NCBI GenBank assembly: GCA_963823675.1
Contig: CAWGMT010000014.1
Coordinates: 62,001-126,000 of the forward strand
DNA: 64,000 bases
Reading direction: 5' to 3'
From: CAWGMT01 sp963823675
GTDB taxonomy: Bacteria; Planctomycetota; Planctomycetia; Isosphaerales; Isosphaeraceae
Position numbers and translations under genes: made by a program. A model generated the notes under the pieces. The model ran no database searches, was not told where the DNA came from, and saw nothing but the letters and a program-made list of their open reading frames with translations. Below, one piece after another: positions 31,766 through 40,500 of the stretch (positions are counted from its first letter, which is position 1; each line of letters starts with the position of its first letter).

Positions 31766-34159
31766 CTATCGATGACCAGTGCTCCTGGGCAAGTCGATCG
31801 TCAACTCGTCCGCAAACACACTCCGTGGATCGCCGTACTCATCCAGCGTCCTGGCCAGCACTGCGATCTTCCGGCTCACTCTCGTGGTCAATAACGGTTT
31901 GCCCTCGACATTGACAATCACGGGCTGGTCGAGGTCGAGCATGTTGTCGTTTAAGCGTATGATCAGCCGCTCCACGCCGCTGGCCCGGACATCGAATTGC
32001 TGCCCCTTGCGATCAGCCGTGACGAGAGCCCGGTCTTTGGCGCCGTCCGAGGGGACCGCCAGCCAGTAGAAACGCGAATGCCTCACGTCGTCCTGCTGCC
32101 AGACAACGCGGGCCGGCAAGGGATTGCGCGTGTACTTGGCCATCCACGGCACTGCGGCGGCATCTTGTCGGTCGAGCCAGTGTCCTTTCTCGGCATAGAC
32201 CTTGACCGAGTGCAAGTAGCCTAGTGGGTCGGCCTTGTGCAGCTCGGCCAGCTTCTGTTCCCATTCACGGGCGACCTGATGCCGGTTGTAGGCGCTGTCT
32301 AGCCCGCCGACGTGGATCGTGAAGGCGATGTTGCGCAGCCCGAGCGGCGATGCTTCGTTGGGGTGGCCGGCCATCATGGCCGCGGCCGCCCAGCGATCGG
32401 CCATGCGCGGCGCCAGTTGGTAGACGCCGTCGCCGCCGGCCGAATAGCCCATCAGGTAAACGCGGTCGGGATCGACATCCTCGAATACGATCAGGTTCTC
32501 GATCAGCCTGCTCAGCAGCCGGTCGATGTGTGCCTCGTGCCAGAGGTTCCACGTGTTCGTCGGCGCTCGCGGCGCGACGTAGACGCCTTCCTGGGGCCGG
32601 TATAGTTTCTGCTGATTCTTCCATTGCTGGTCGTTGGTTTCTTGGGGTGCGCCGCCGCCGCCATGCAGCGACAGGTACAGGCTCCGGCCCGTTCCGGGCT
32701 TTTCGCCGAAAACCGCGTAATAGAACGGCATCTTCAGATCGCCGTCGGTCAATTCGCGGGCGGCCATCTCGGCCGCGCGCGACTGACGAATGTGGGCGAC
32801 GTGATCGTGCCACAGCAGTTTCTCGGCAAGGGCGGCGTCTGCACGCACAAGCGGAGTCGCCGCGAAGCGTTCATTTTCCAATGGCGGGCGTTTGCTCCGC
32901 TCGGTGGCCAGATGCCGCTTGAGGGCTTCCACCGCCGCGCGGGATTCCGCGTTCGTGGCTGCTGGGTCAGTCTTCTCCGCCGCCCTCAGTTCGAAGGTAT
33001 ACGGTGTGTCGCGTCGGTCGGCCTTGATTTTGCGTACGATAACACGATCGGCCGTGCGCAGCTCGACCGTGTACTCCGCGCCGCTCTTGAGGACCGCTTG
33101 CACATGGTCATTGGCGTCGAAGGATTCGTCGTTGGTCCGCCCCTCGAACACGGTCCGGCCCGCGGCATCGGTGATTTTCAGTGCTGCCGCCAGCCGATTT
33201 CCGGCCGGCCGGTCGAGCGTGCAAACCATGACCGCAACGACGCCGTCGGGCAGCTTCTGGGCGAGCCGCGTATAGAAGTCGGTGACGTTGACCGCATGGA
33301 CAAAATCGATTTTCGGATCCCAGACGAGCGGAAACTGAAGCGGAGTGCGCTGGAAGCTGACGGCGTAAATCGCATGCTGCGGATCGTCGCGCCGGGCCGA
33401 GGCGGCGCGATCCACGAACCAGGCTTTATCCAGCACGGCCCCGGTCGGTTCCGCGGCGCCCGTGAAGTGCCAGCCCTTGTCCCAGATCTCGACCCAGGAA
33501 TGATTGCCGCTCTTGTTGGTCCAAAGCGGAGTGCCGGCGAATCGAGCCGGCACGCCGACGGCGCGGCAGGCGTCGATCAAGAGGACCGATAATCCGGTAC
33601 AGGATGCCAGTCCGGTCTTGATGGATTCATAGGGGCTCTGATCGGCCTTGCGACGCGCGGTCGAATAACGAACCTTGAGCAGCGGAAAGATCTGCTGGTT
33701 CAAGATCGCGGCCGCTTCGGCCGGGGTCCGGGCGTGCTGCACGAGCGGTTTGAACCGTTCGTAAAAATCTTTTCGCCAGCGATCCCGCCGCTCGTTGATG
33801 CTCGCATACGGGAGCACATTGTTGAGAAAGATGTCCAGCGGCAGTTGCTCACGCCACGCCGAATCATTCCAGGCCTCGTAGGCGAAGCGCACATTCTCGA
33901 GCAGGAACTCGGCCGACAGGCTCTTGAGATCCTGCTGGGGCATGTATCTTACCAGGAACTGCATACCGGCCTGGTGCGCGGCGGGCGCGTCGCGGAGCGC
34001 CCGCTGAATCTCGCCGCGATTATCACCCGCGCGGTCCAGAGCCGCCTGCACGGGCTGGGGTAGTCCGGCCGCCGCGTTTCTCACCGGGGAGGCGATGACC
34101 ACGGCGAGAAACACCAGATGGAATCTCCAATTACGCCGCACGGCCCGGAGACAACTCAT
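31766..34159 (-). CDS. Secreted transglutaminase-like / alpha-beta hydrolase fusion protein
   Basis: 797 residues, intact. The ATG is at 34159 (MSCLRAVRRNWRFHLVFLAV), a signal peptide. The transglutaminase-like core has Cys187 (GLASCTGLSVLLIDACRAVG) and His220 (NHSWVEIWDKGWHF), with an acidic residue available downstream; such domains act as peptidases or amide-bond enzymes. A middle beta-rich segment (about 290-400) follows. The C-terminal third is an esterase/PHB-depolymerase-like hydrolase with LYLSLHGGGGAP (oxyanion region) and nucleophile motif GYSAGGDGVYQL near residue 570; a late His (KVYAEKGHWLDRQD) could complete the triad. The fusion suggests processing of cell-envelope or extracellular material. 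Confidence 0.88.
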   Translation of the reverse strand: MSCLRAVRRNWRFHLVFLAVVIASPVRNAAAGLPQPVQAALDRAGDNRGEIQRALRDAPAAHQAGMQFLVRYMPQQDLKSLSAEFLLENVRFAYEAWNDSAWREQLPLDIFLNNVLPYASINERRDRWRKDFYERFKPLVQHARTPAEAAAILNQQIFPLLKVRYSTARRKADQSPYESIKTGLASCTGLSVLLIDACRAVGVPARFAGTPLWTNKSGNHSWVEIWDKGWHFTGAAEPTGAVLDKAWFVDRAASARRDDPQHAIYAVSFQRTPLQFPLVWDPKIDFVHAVNVTDFYTRLAQKLPDGVVAVMVCTLDRPAGNRLAAALKITDAAGRTVFEGRTNDESFDANDHVQAVLKSGAEYTVELRTADRVIVRKIKADRRDTPYTFELRAAEKTDPAATNAESRAAVEALKRHLATERSKRPPLENERFAATPLVRADAALAEKLLWHDHVAHIRQSRAAEMAARELTDGDLKMPFYYAVFGEKPGTGRSLYLSLHGGGGAPQETNDQQWKNQQKLYRPQEGVYVAPRAPTNTWNLWHEAHIDRLLSRLIENLIVFEDVDPDRVYLMGYSAGGDGVYQLAPRMADRWAAAAMMAGHPNEASPLGLRNIAFTIHVGGLDSAYNRHQVAREWEQKLAELHKADPLGYLHSVKVYAEKGHWLDRQDAAAVPWMAKYTRNPLPARVVWQQDDVRHSRFYWLAVPSDGAKDRALVTADRKGQQFDVRASGVERLIIRLNDNMLDLDQPVIVNVEGKPLLTTRVSRKIAVLARTLDEYGDPRSVFADELTIDLPRSTGHR

Positions 34160-34497
34160 CAAACCATCCTAAACGCGTAGTGACAGATCGTGTTGTCGCG
34201 CCGCTCTTCGTCGGTAAAGCGGTGCGATCGGCTTCTTGAATCATGGGCAGAATGCCGGTGATTCGCAAGGCAAAAGGCCCGCGCTCCCGGTTTGGCCGGG
34301 TGCATCCGTAAACCCGCGCCGGTGGAGTTGTTCACCGAGCTGCCAGCGGCCGCGGCAAATCGGTGGCAGTTCGCTCGCCTTGCGCCCTTGTTGGTATTCG
34401 TCAACAAACAAACTCGATCGACGAGCATGGCGTAGCGTTCTAAAAGAGGAGCGAGACTTCCGGTCAGTGTTCTTTGCCATTTTGCGGTGACGTTGCC
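34160..34497. other. Divergent intergenic region upstream of the TadE-like cluster
   Basis: About 340 bp between the divergent transglutaminase-hydrolase and TadE-like genes. No gene, strong palindrome or recognisable regulatory motif is visible. AGAGGAG near 34445 is too far from the TadE start to be its ribosome-binding site. Confidence 0.5.
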
Positions 34498-34956
34498 ATG
34501 AGGATATCTCACATTGCTGTGCGGGGTCGGTCGAAGAGGCGCCGGGGGATGGCCGCGGTCGAACTCGCGACACTGCTGCCCTTGATCGTCTTCCTGTCGA
34601 TGGCGTCGATCGATTTTGCTCGCGTGGTGCATGCACTGATCATCGTCCAGAATTGTGCCCGCAACGGCGCGCTTTACGAGTTCTACAAAACCGCCGGCTT
34701 TACGCTGCCGTCCGGCTGGACGAGCTTGTCGGCGGCCGTATCGGCCGACGCGGGCAATCTGACGCTGAACACGCCCACGGCCGCGACCCCGTCGCCTCCG
34801 CTCGCCAACAACAACTACGTCACGGTGACTGTCTCGACGAATTTTTCGCTGATCGGCTACCCGGCTTTGAGAGGGTTGCCGGCGATACCGAGCTCAATCA
34901 CGCTCTCGCAGTCAGTCTCGATGCCCATGCCCCCGTCAACCTCGGCGGCGCCGTAG
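34498..34956 (+). CDS. TadE-like pilus/secretion protein 1
   Basis: 152 residues from ATG 34498 (MRISHIAVRGRSKRRRGMAA). After a basic leader comes the TadE signature: RRRGMAAVELATLLPLIVFL with E in +5-like position as in pseudopilins, a single hydrophobic helix LATLLPLIVFLSMASIDFA, then R-V-V-H-A and an extracytoplasmic domain rich in Ala/Thr/Pro. In Tad systems TadE/TadF are minor pseudopilins processed by the prepilin peptidase TadV. No tadA, tadB, tadC or cpa gene is present nearby, so this is an orphan set with its two downstream neighbours. Slight Thr/Ser/Pro-rich C-terminus. Confidence 0.85.
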   Translation: MRISHIAVRGRSKRRRGMAAVELATLLPLIVFLSMASIDFARVVHALIIVQNCARNGALYEFYKTAGFTLPSGWTSLSAAVSADAGNLTLNTPTAATPSPPLANNNYVTVTVSTNFSLIGYPALRGLPAIPSSITLSQSVSMPMPPSTSAAP

Positions 34957-35004
34957 GGTCCGCAAAAAGAATGAGCTGCGCAAATCAGCGGATGCAACTC
35001 CGAA

Positions 35005-35063
35005 TGTGGGACAGCCGCCCTCGGCTGTCCGGACAGATGACAGCCGAGGGCGGCTGTCTCACA
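35005..35063. repeat. 59-bp double-hairpin palindrome (member 2)
   Basis: Same plan as the element at 3234-3292: TGTGG, stem GACAGCC, loop GCCCTC, stem GGCTGTC, 9-nt centre CGGACAGAT, then the mirror image ending TCACA. Total length is again 59 bp. One outer pair is a G-T wobble; the rest of the 25-bp outer stem is complementary. It lies between the first and second TadE-like genes, 16 nt before the second start. Confidence 0.75.
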
Positions 35064-35079
35064 AGAAAGAGATTGTCGT

Positions 35080-35491
35080 ATGACAAGACGCTCAGGCGGT
35101 TTTCGAGCACGGCGAGGCGTGTCGGCTGTGGAATCGGCGGTGGTGTATCCCGTGACCATGCTGCTCTTGATCGGCACCATGATCGTCGGCCTGGGGAATT
35201 TCCGCTTCGAGCAGCTTCAATCGCTGGCGCGAGGGAGCGCGGTATGCGTCGGTCCGCGGCCCGAATTACGCCGCCGCTACCGGCAACCCGATTGCCACGG
35301 CCGCGACCGTTCAGACCTATGTCAAGGGGATGTCGGCTGGCCTGAGCGGTCTTGAATGCACGAACGTGACTTACTCGGCGGCGACCGACCCGTGCACGGT
35401 CAGCGTGACGCTCACTTATACGTGGATCCCCGAAGGCTACTTCACACCCATGACATGGACCGTGACCTCAACGATGCCGGTGACTTATTGA
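35080..35491 (+). CDS. TadE-like pilus/secretion protein 2 (frameshifted)
   Basis: Starts MTRRSGGFRARRGVSAVESA with the pseudopilin-like RRGVSAVESAVVYPVTMLLL helix (GTMIVGLGNF follows). The initial frame loses sense near 35232; the adjacent frame continues GARYASVRGPNYAAATGNPI, TVQTYVKGMSAGLSGLEC, VSVTLTYTWIPEGYFTP and ends TSTMPVTY at 35491. With this correction the protein is about 137 residues, the usual TadE size, and its stop overlaps the next start (TGATG), giving an operon of three. A break in a G-rich run makes a sequencing error likely. Confidence 0.8.
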
Positions 35492-36741
35492 TGAAAGGGC
35501 AAGGGGCTTTGACCATGTTGCAACCGAAACCGAAATCGAAATCGAGATCGACCCCGGCGGTGCGCCGGGGAACGGTCGCCGCCATCACGGCGCTCTTGAT
35601 GCCCGTGGTCGTTGGCGTGCTGGCCGTCGGTCTGGACGGCGGACTGCTTTACTTGCAGAGGCGGCAGGCGCAATCGATCGCCGACGCCGCCGCGCTTGCC
35701 GGCGCCTACGCCATCTACACCGGCAACAACTTCAGCGCGGCCCAGAGCGCCGCGATCGCGACTGCCGCTCAGAACGGAATCACGATCTCGAGCTCGCAGG
35801 TCACCGAGCCCCAAGCTCGTTATGTCGCGGTATCGGTCACATCGACTCAGCCCAGGTATTTCAGCGCCATCTGGGGATCGGGCACGATGTCGGCGTCCGC
35901 CAGCGCGACCGCGCTGGGCGCATCGAGCACGCCGTACTCGACCGCCGCCATTCTTGTCCTGAATCCGGCGGGTACCGGGCTCACCCTCTCGGGTACAACC
36001 TCGGTAACGGCCGTCGGCGGCAACGTCATCGTTGACTCGAGCGCGGCGACGTCGATCCTCTCCTCCGGCGCACCCTCGATCACGGCGCCCGTGCTCGACC
36101 TCTCGGGCGGCATCCAGTTCTCGGGGACCAATCCCAACAAGGCCAGTGTGACGAACAGCGGCCAAACGAGTACGCCCGACCCCCTGGCAAGTCTCGCGGC
36201 CCCGAGCACCAGCGGCCTGACGGTTCAGAGCAGCTCGCAAATGGCACTCTCGGGCTCGACAAGCAAGACGCTCAGTCCCGGCATTTACGACGGCGGGATC
36301 ACGCTCAGCGGCTCCGCTTCCGTCACGCTCAATCCGGGTGTCTATTACATCAATGGCGGCGGAATCAACATGAGCGGCCCGTCCAGCATCAGCGGCAATG
36401 GTGTTTTCATCTACAACACCGGCGCCGGTGCGATCAATTTGAGCGGCACGGGAGCCATTTCGCTCAACCCGATGAACAGCGGGACCTATGCGGGGATCAC
36501 GATCTTCCAGGACCGTTCCAGCTCGACCGGGGCAACGATGTCGGGGGGAAGCAACATCAACAACAGCGGCACGATGTATTTTCCGAACGCGGCCTTGGCG
36601 TTGAGCGGTTCGAGCGGCACCAGCGTCATCGGTGCGCAGGTGATCGCCAAGAGCCTCGCGTTCTCCGGCACATCGGGCATCAAGGTCAATTACGGCAGTT
36701 CCGTGGCAAGCAAGCCGTCAACGTTTGCTCTCGTCCAGTGA
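35491..36741 (+). CDS. TadG-like protein with a repeated glycine/serine beta module
   Basis: 416 residues from ATG 35491 (TGATG overlap); an internal start at 35515 is possible. N-terminal TadE/G-like segment: TPAVRRGTVAAITALLMPVV, then a helix into GLDGGLLYLQRRQAQSIADA and AALAGAYAIYTGN, the usual von Willebrand/TadG start. From about residue 160 it carries a long Ser/Thr/Gly-rich region: STVGGNVIVDSS-like stretches, TLSPGIYDGGITLSGSASV, LNPGVYYINGGGINMSG, GVFIYNTGAGAINLSG and SGTYAGITIFQDRSS. This same module occurs in the giant minus-strand protein at about 39.4-40.1 kb. Likely anchored by its N-terminal helix with an extracytoplasmic beta-rich body. Confidence 0.85.
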   Translation: MKGQGALTMLQPKPKSKSRSTPAVRRGTVAAITALLMPVVVGVLAVGLDGGLLYLQRRQAQSIADAAALAGAYAIYTGNNFSAAQSAAIATAAQNGITISSSQVTEPQARYVAVSVTSTQPRYFSAIWGSGTMSASASATALGASSTPYSTAAILVLNPAGTGLTLSGTTSVTAVGGNVIVDSSAATSILSSGAPSITAPVLDLSGGIQFSGTNPNKASVTNSGQTSTPDPLASLAAPSTSGLTVQSSSQMALSGSTSKTLSPGIYDGGITLSGSASVTLNPGVYYINGGGINMSGPSSISGNGVFIYNTGAGAINLSGTGAISLNPMNSGTYAGITIFQDRSSSTGATMSGGSNINNSGTMYFPNAALALSGSSGTSVIGAQVIAKSLAFSGTSGIKVNYGSSVASKPSTFALVQ

Positions 36742-36783
36742 GCCGTTTGGAGCTTTCATGGGCTTGAGGATCGGAATGCCAAT

Positions 36784-37200
36784 CCGCGTTGGGCAAGATG
36801 CTCGCATCTTGCGATCGCCGGATGGAGCCGGCTCCTACAAAAGCTCGTGCTGCTGCGCCGTTGTAGCAGGGGGCTCTGTTTCCCGATCTGTTGATTGCGG
36901 CTAGGCCGCGTTGGGCACGATGCGCGCATCTTGCCATCGCCGGACGGAGCCGGCTCCTACAAAAGCACGTGCTGCTGCGCCGTTGTAGCAGGGGGCTCTG
37001 TCCCCCGATCTGTTGGTTGCGGCTAGGCCGCGTTGGGCACGATGCGCGCATCTTGCCATCGCCGGACGGAGCCGGCTCCTACAAAAGCACGTGCTGCTGC
37101 GCCGTTGTAGCAGGGGGCTCTGTCCCCCGATCTGTTGGTTGCGGCTAGGCCGCGCTGAGCAAGATGCTCGCATCTTGCCATCGCCGGACGGAGCCGGCCT
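36784..37200. repeat. 122-bp tandem repeat, about 3.4 copies
   Basis: Units start CCGCGTTGGGCA (the last CCGCGCTGAGCA) at 36784, 36906, 37028 and 37150, an exact 122-bp period; units 2 and 3 are nearly identical. Each unit holds GATGCGCGCATC, GGAGCCGGCTCC and GCACGTGC palindromes. Open frames through it repeat with the period and look non-coding. It follows the TadG-like gene and precedes another repeat block. A diverged piece occurs at 8081-8126. Confidence 0.85.
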
Positions 37201-37203
37201 CTT

Positions 37204-37382
37204 GTAGGTGTCGATGCGCGGCCCTGAAGGGCCTACGCTTTTTCCGGGACTTCGCCCGGAAAAAGTGGCACCCTGCGGGGCAGCCCGCAGTCGGGAGACC
37301 TTCGGTCCGGCAGCGGGCGGGGTCAGGAGACCCACGCCCAGCATCGACAACAAGTTGTCGATGCGCGGCCCTGAAGGGCCTA
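37204..37382. repeat. Direct-repeat pair and hairpins 3-prime of the giant gene
   Basis: A 26-bp sequence (GTCGATGCGCGGCCCTGAAG, then GGCCTA) occurs at 37210-37235 and 37357-37382, each with a GGCCCT-GA-AGGGCC stem. Between them is a strong hairpin CTTTTTCCGGG-ACTTC-GCCCGGAAAAAG (about 37238-37265) that resembles a terminator stem, and a GCATCGAC/GTCGATGC inverted pair. The block lies between convergent genes (TadG-like and giant surface protein). Confidence 0.7.
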
Positions 37383-37560
37383 AGTCGAATTCCTGCGTGA
37401 GAACAGGCGTCCAGACCGCCGCTTCCGGGCTTCCAGAGGCCCGTGCCACGAGCCCAGAAGCCGGTTGCCAGGCCCAGAACGGCCATCCCGGCCGTGTAGT
37501 CGGCGAGCGGTCGAGGCTGGTCTCATGGCGGGATCGCCGATGACCGGGTCGCGATGGCCC

Positions 37561-40500
37561 CTATCGGCCGGGAGAACCGGAATCGTGATGGTTCCGTTCC
37601 CGTTGCTGCGCCGGCCACAGGACCGAGTCGGCGGCCAGGTCGTCCAGGACCGCGTCGGAGACCAGGCCTGGTCCGAGGTCGTGAGCGGGATGAGTCCGTC
37701 GAGTACTTCCCGATCCGTTGCCGGCGATCCGCCGGAGTCATGCCGTTGACCGAAGAGCTCACCGCGGCTTGTGCCGTCGAGGATGCGGCCTCGTGCGTGC
37801 CACGAGTGTTGGGGACCCGCGTGATCGTGATCGGGGCGGTGACGCAGAAGTCGCAGCCCGCGGACTGGAATTCGTCGCACGCCAAGGGCGCCTGGACGGG
37901 CCCACTCTGCGACGAGGAGCCGGGCGACAGCCCGACGGTGGCCGCAAACGTTGTCACCGGCGTGACCACCGCGTGGCTCGCCACCACGTCCGCTGCCGGC
38001 GTCCCGCGCGGCGGCGTGCTGATGGTGCTGGCTGCATACCCGGGCTCCTGGCCGTAACCCGAGCCCGCTGCTCGACACGGTGATGGCATTGAATACGCTG
38101 AACGACAGTCGGTGATACCGCCTGCCACTCGAGCCCGTGTTGACGAGCGTGGCATCCTGCAAGGCGCCGACCGTCGGGCCCGCGTAGGTCGTGCCGGGCC
38201 CCTGGTAGGCGACCAGGTCGGCGACCAGGAGATTGGCCACCGGCGTCCCCAGCCCGGTCACCAGGTTGTAGCCGGCATTCGCGGTGTAGCCATTGCTGCC
38301 GCTGGTGATCACGTTGTAATCGCTCTGCGGCAGGCTGTAGAGGGCCTGCTGGGTCTCGGTCGGGCTGGAGCTATTGAGGCTCGCTTCGCCGGCGGCCGCC
38401 CGTCCCTGGTTGACCAGGGCGACCAGGCCGGCCCAGGCCGGCGCCGACAGGCTGGTCCCGCCGACGACCTCGAACGGGTTGTCGGCGCCCAGGTTGTACG
38501 GATCGGCGATCCACGCCCCGGTGGCCGGATCGGCAACCAGGGAGACGTCGGGCGTGGTCCGGCTGCCCGTGGACTGGACTCCCTCCTGGTAGGCCGGCTC
38601 GGGCTCGTACAGGCTGATGCCGCCGCCCGAACCGATGAACTCACCCGCGGAAGCGGAGTTGTAGCCCCACCCTGTCTCGCTGTTATACGAGTCATCGGCG
38701 TTGAGATTCAGGCTCGTGCCGCCGACCGCCACGACGTTGGGCGAGAAGGCGGGATACTCGGGATCGGCCGCCCCGTAGTCGCCCGTGCCGGCCACGAAGG
38801 TCACGCCCGGCACGTTGAACGTGCTGTCGTAGTTGGCCTCATCGGCGGCGAAGACGGCCTGCCCCTCGGCGAAGCCCCAGCTCATCGACACGACCGATAC
38901 GCCGGGCTGGCTGGCGGCCGTGGCCACGGCGGTCATCAGGTCGGACAGCGACTGGCTGTTGGCTTCGACCAGGACGATCTGCGCCCCGGGGGCGATGGCA
39001 TGGGCCCATTCGACGTCCAGCGACTCTTCCACTTCCCAGTTGTCGGTGCCAGGCCCGCTCGGGTCGGTCCCCGGCAGTGAGGTCGATTGGCCATTCTGAT
39101 TGAGCACCGTCAAGAACGACGACGCCGGCCCGTACTGATTGTAGAGCGTCGGTCCCGAGCCGGTCAGGCCGAACTGGTTGTCGAAGGCGTCGACCGCCTG
39201 GAAGATGTCGGGGTCGTCGTAGGCATCGACGATGGCGATGGTCTGGCCGGTGCCGTCGAGCGCGAGATCGTTGATGCCATAGGCGGACCGGATCTGGGCC
39301 GGGGTGTAGGCGACTCCCCCGTCGGGGGTATCCAGGCTGTCCGCGGTGGCACCGGTGTTGACCGCCAGCAGATTGACGATCAGGCTGCCGGAAAGCGGGG
39401 TGGTGCCGCCGTCGACGAGCTGCGCCGCGGCCGCGTAGATCGTGCCGGTGATTGCCGAGCCCGACTTGCCGCTGACGTTGATGCTCAAGGTCTGCGCGTT
39501 GTCGCGGGACTGGAAGATCAAGATCCCGCATACGTCCCACTGCTGGGTGCACTCAGGTTGAAGGTGCCCGTGCTGCTCCAGTTGATGCTGCCGTAGGTTC
39601 CACCCGAGCTGGGGCAGTTGCTGCCGGCGTTGTAGATCGTCACTCCCGAGCCGGAGACATTGGCGCTGCCGGAGACGCTGAAGCCGCCTCCCTTGATGAT
39701 GTAGGTGCCGGCATTCATCGTCAGGCTGGCGCTGTTCGACACCTTGATCGAGCTGTAGATGCCAGGGCTGATCGTCTTTGAGCCGCTGGTCAGATTGACG
39801 GAGCCATAGTTGGTCAGGCCGCTGGTGCTCGGCGTGGCCAGGCCCGGCAAGAGGGTCGGCCAAGCGACGCCGCGCCCGTGCTCGGTGCGGGACTGAAGGT
39901 CTCGCCCGAGGCCTTCTGGTAGCCGCCCACGACATCGATGATCGAGGCGGAGAGCGAAGCGGTGCCGCTGCCGGAGATCGCGCTCGAAGAGCTGGAGTCG
40001 ACCACGATGGCGCCGGGGACGCTCACTTTCGCGCTCCCGGAGACGGTCAAGGCGCCACTCGCACGTCGGGCTGAGGACGACGATCGAGTAAGTGCTGCCG
40101 CCAAGGTCGGACGAAGTGACCAGGCCCAGGTTATAGCCGGTGCCGGTGGTCTGGCTCGAGCTAGCCAAGCACGATGCCCTCGACACCCTCGGGGCTGGTC
40201 GTGGCGGTGCCGTCGGCCACGCCATTGACCGTGCCGACCGTGGCCGCGCCGGAGGAATAGCCCGATGGGGGCGAGACGCTGACGGCGTAGCCCGCGGAGT
40301 TGCTGAAGGGCAATCCACTGAAGGAGTAGACGCCCGAGCCGTTGGTCGTGGTCGTCTCCGAAATGGAGTTGCCATAGACGATCGGTGCCGACTCAGTGTG
40401 ACCGTCACATTGCGCGAGGCCCTGGTCGCCGCTATCGAGCTTGCCGTCGACGTTGACGTCGTTGTAGACCTCGCCCGTCACGGAGAGCACGCCCGATCCG

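Noticed and set aside
36784..37200. CRISPR array
   Set aside because: Units are contiguous 122-bp repeats without unique spacers, and no cas genes are present. The 39-bp, 78-bp and 330-bp arrays fail for the same reason.
38112..39080. Plus-strand 322-residue open frame
   Set aside because: Antisense to the sedolisin domain, whose catalytic motifs are clear on the minus strand; it has no recognisable domain.
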